NCBI GenBank assembly: GCA_000226015.1
Contig: JH153925.1
Location: 172,422 to 192,533 of the forward strand
Direction of reading: 5' to 3'
DNA: 20,112 nucleotides
Origin: Mnemiopsis leidyi
Lineage: Eukaryota; Ctenophora; Tentaculata; Lobata; Bolinopsidae
Shown here: piece by piece, positions 19,959 through 20,112 of the stretch
Position numbering within the stretch: position 1 is the first letter of the stretch
How the letters are laid out: each line of letters starts with the position of its first letter
The notes under the pieces: model-generated
What the model was told of the DNA's origin: nothing
Database searches by the model: none
The model's input: the letters and a program-made list of their open reading frames with translations, nothing else
Made by a program: the position numbers and the translations under genes

Positions 19959-20112
19959 AACTAATGGTAAATAATAAGGTAACGGTGAACAATAACCAAT
20001 GGAAATAGCATATAACATGGATAAAAATATAATACATAAGTATAACATATATAGGCATCAAAATGAAAACGGCTGCTAGACCCTTGATCAGACATAGTCT
20101 GCTGTCATCATT
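19959..20112. other. window end, nothing recognised
   Basis: AT-rich sequence without a convincing frame. If the preceding block is an LTR, this would be its internal region, but no gag frame or primer-binding site is apparent. Confidence 0.4.

Noticed and set aside
1..20112. CRISPR arrays, operons, ribosome binding sites or other prokaryotic features
   Set aside because: The genes are spliced, animal-type and AT-rich; the only regular repeats are tandem satellites without spacers.

Overview
This is an AT-rich stretch of nuclear DNA from an animal, most likely a non-vertebrate. It holds four intact protein-coding genes, all on the minus strand, with short GT-AG introns, a C2H2 zinc-finger gene and several small non-autonomous DNA transposons. 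The species cannot be fixed from the sequence. Splice acceptors lie 1-3 nt before the start codon in three of the four genes. This fits a lineage with spliced-leader trans-splicing (hydrozoans and ctenophores are examples), but that is inference.

Layout. 1-360: a 21-bp satellite. 361-7052: no gene that I can support, but two clear MITE-like elements with perfect 8-bp target-site duplications (4395-4706 and 5403-5792), several short repeats and hairpins, and a scatter of CACGTG sites. 7053-10388: a three-exon UBE4B/Ufd2-type ubiquitin chain elongation factor (947 aa), assembled by phase-matched splicing. 11398-12552: a ten-finger C2H2 zinc-finger protein in one coding exon. 13124-19336: a nine-exon xylulokinase (XYLB, 528 aa). 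16716-17818: a complete three-exon thymidylate kinase (DTYMK, 214 aa) nested in intron 2 of XYLB on the same strand. 17867-18910: a 1,044-bp transposon-like element with terminal inverted repeats in the same intron, ending 48 bp before the DTYMK ATG. 15344-15445: a 102-bp pogo/Tigger-like MITE in intron 4 of XYLB. 19562-19648: a tRNA-derived, SINE-like sequence with good A and B boxes. 19652-19958: a possible solo LTR.

How the genes relate. UBE4B acts in ubiquitin-dependent turnover, XYLB in the glucuronate-xylulose pathway feeding the pentose phosphate pathway, and DTYMK in dTTP synthesis. They are not a known functional cluster. The most interesting arrangement is the XYLB/DTYMK nest: same strand, a splice acceptor directly before the DTYMK start, a strong alternative XYLB donor that brings in a stop codon, and a transposon occupying the normal promoter position of DTYMK. 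Together these suggest that DTYMK may be expressed from the XYLB primary transcript. The DTYMK protein also lacks the P-loop arginine typical of eukaryotic (type I) thymidylate kinases.
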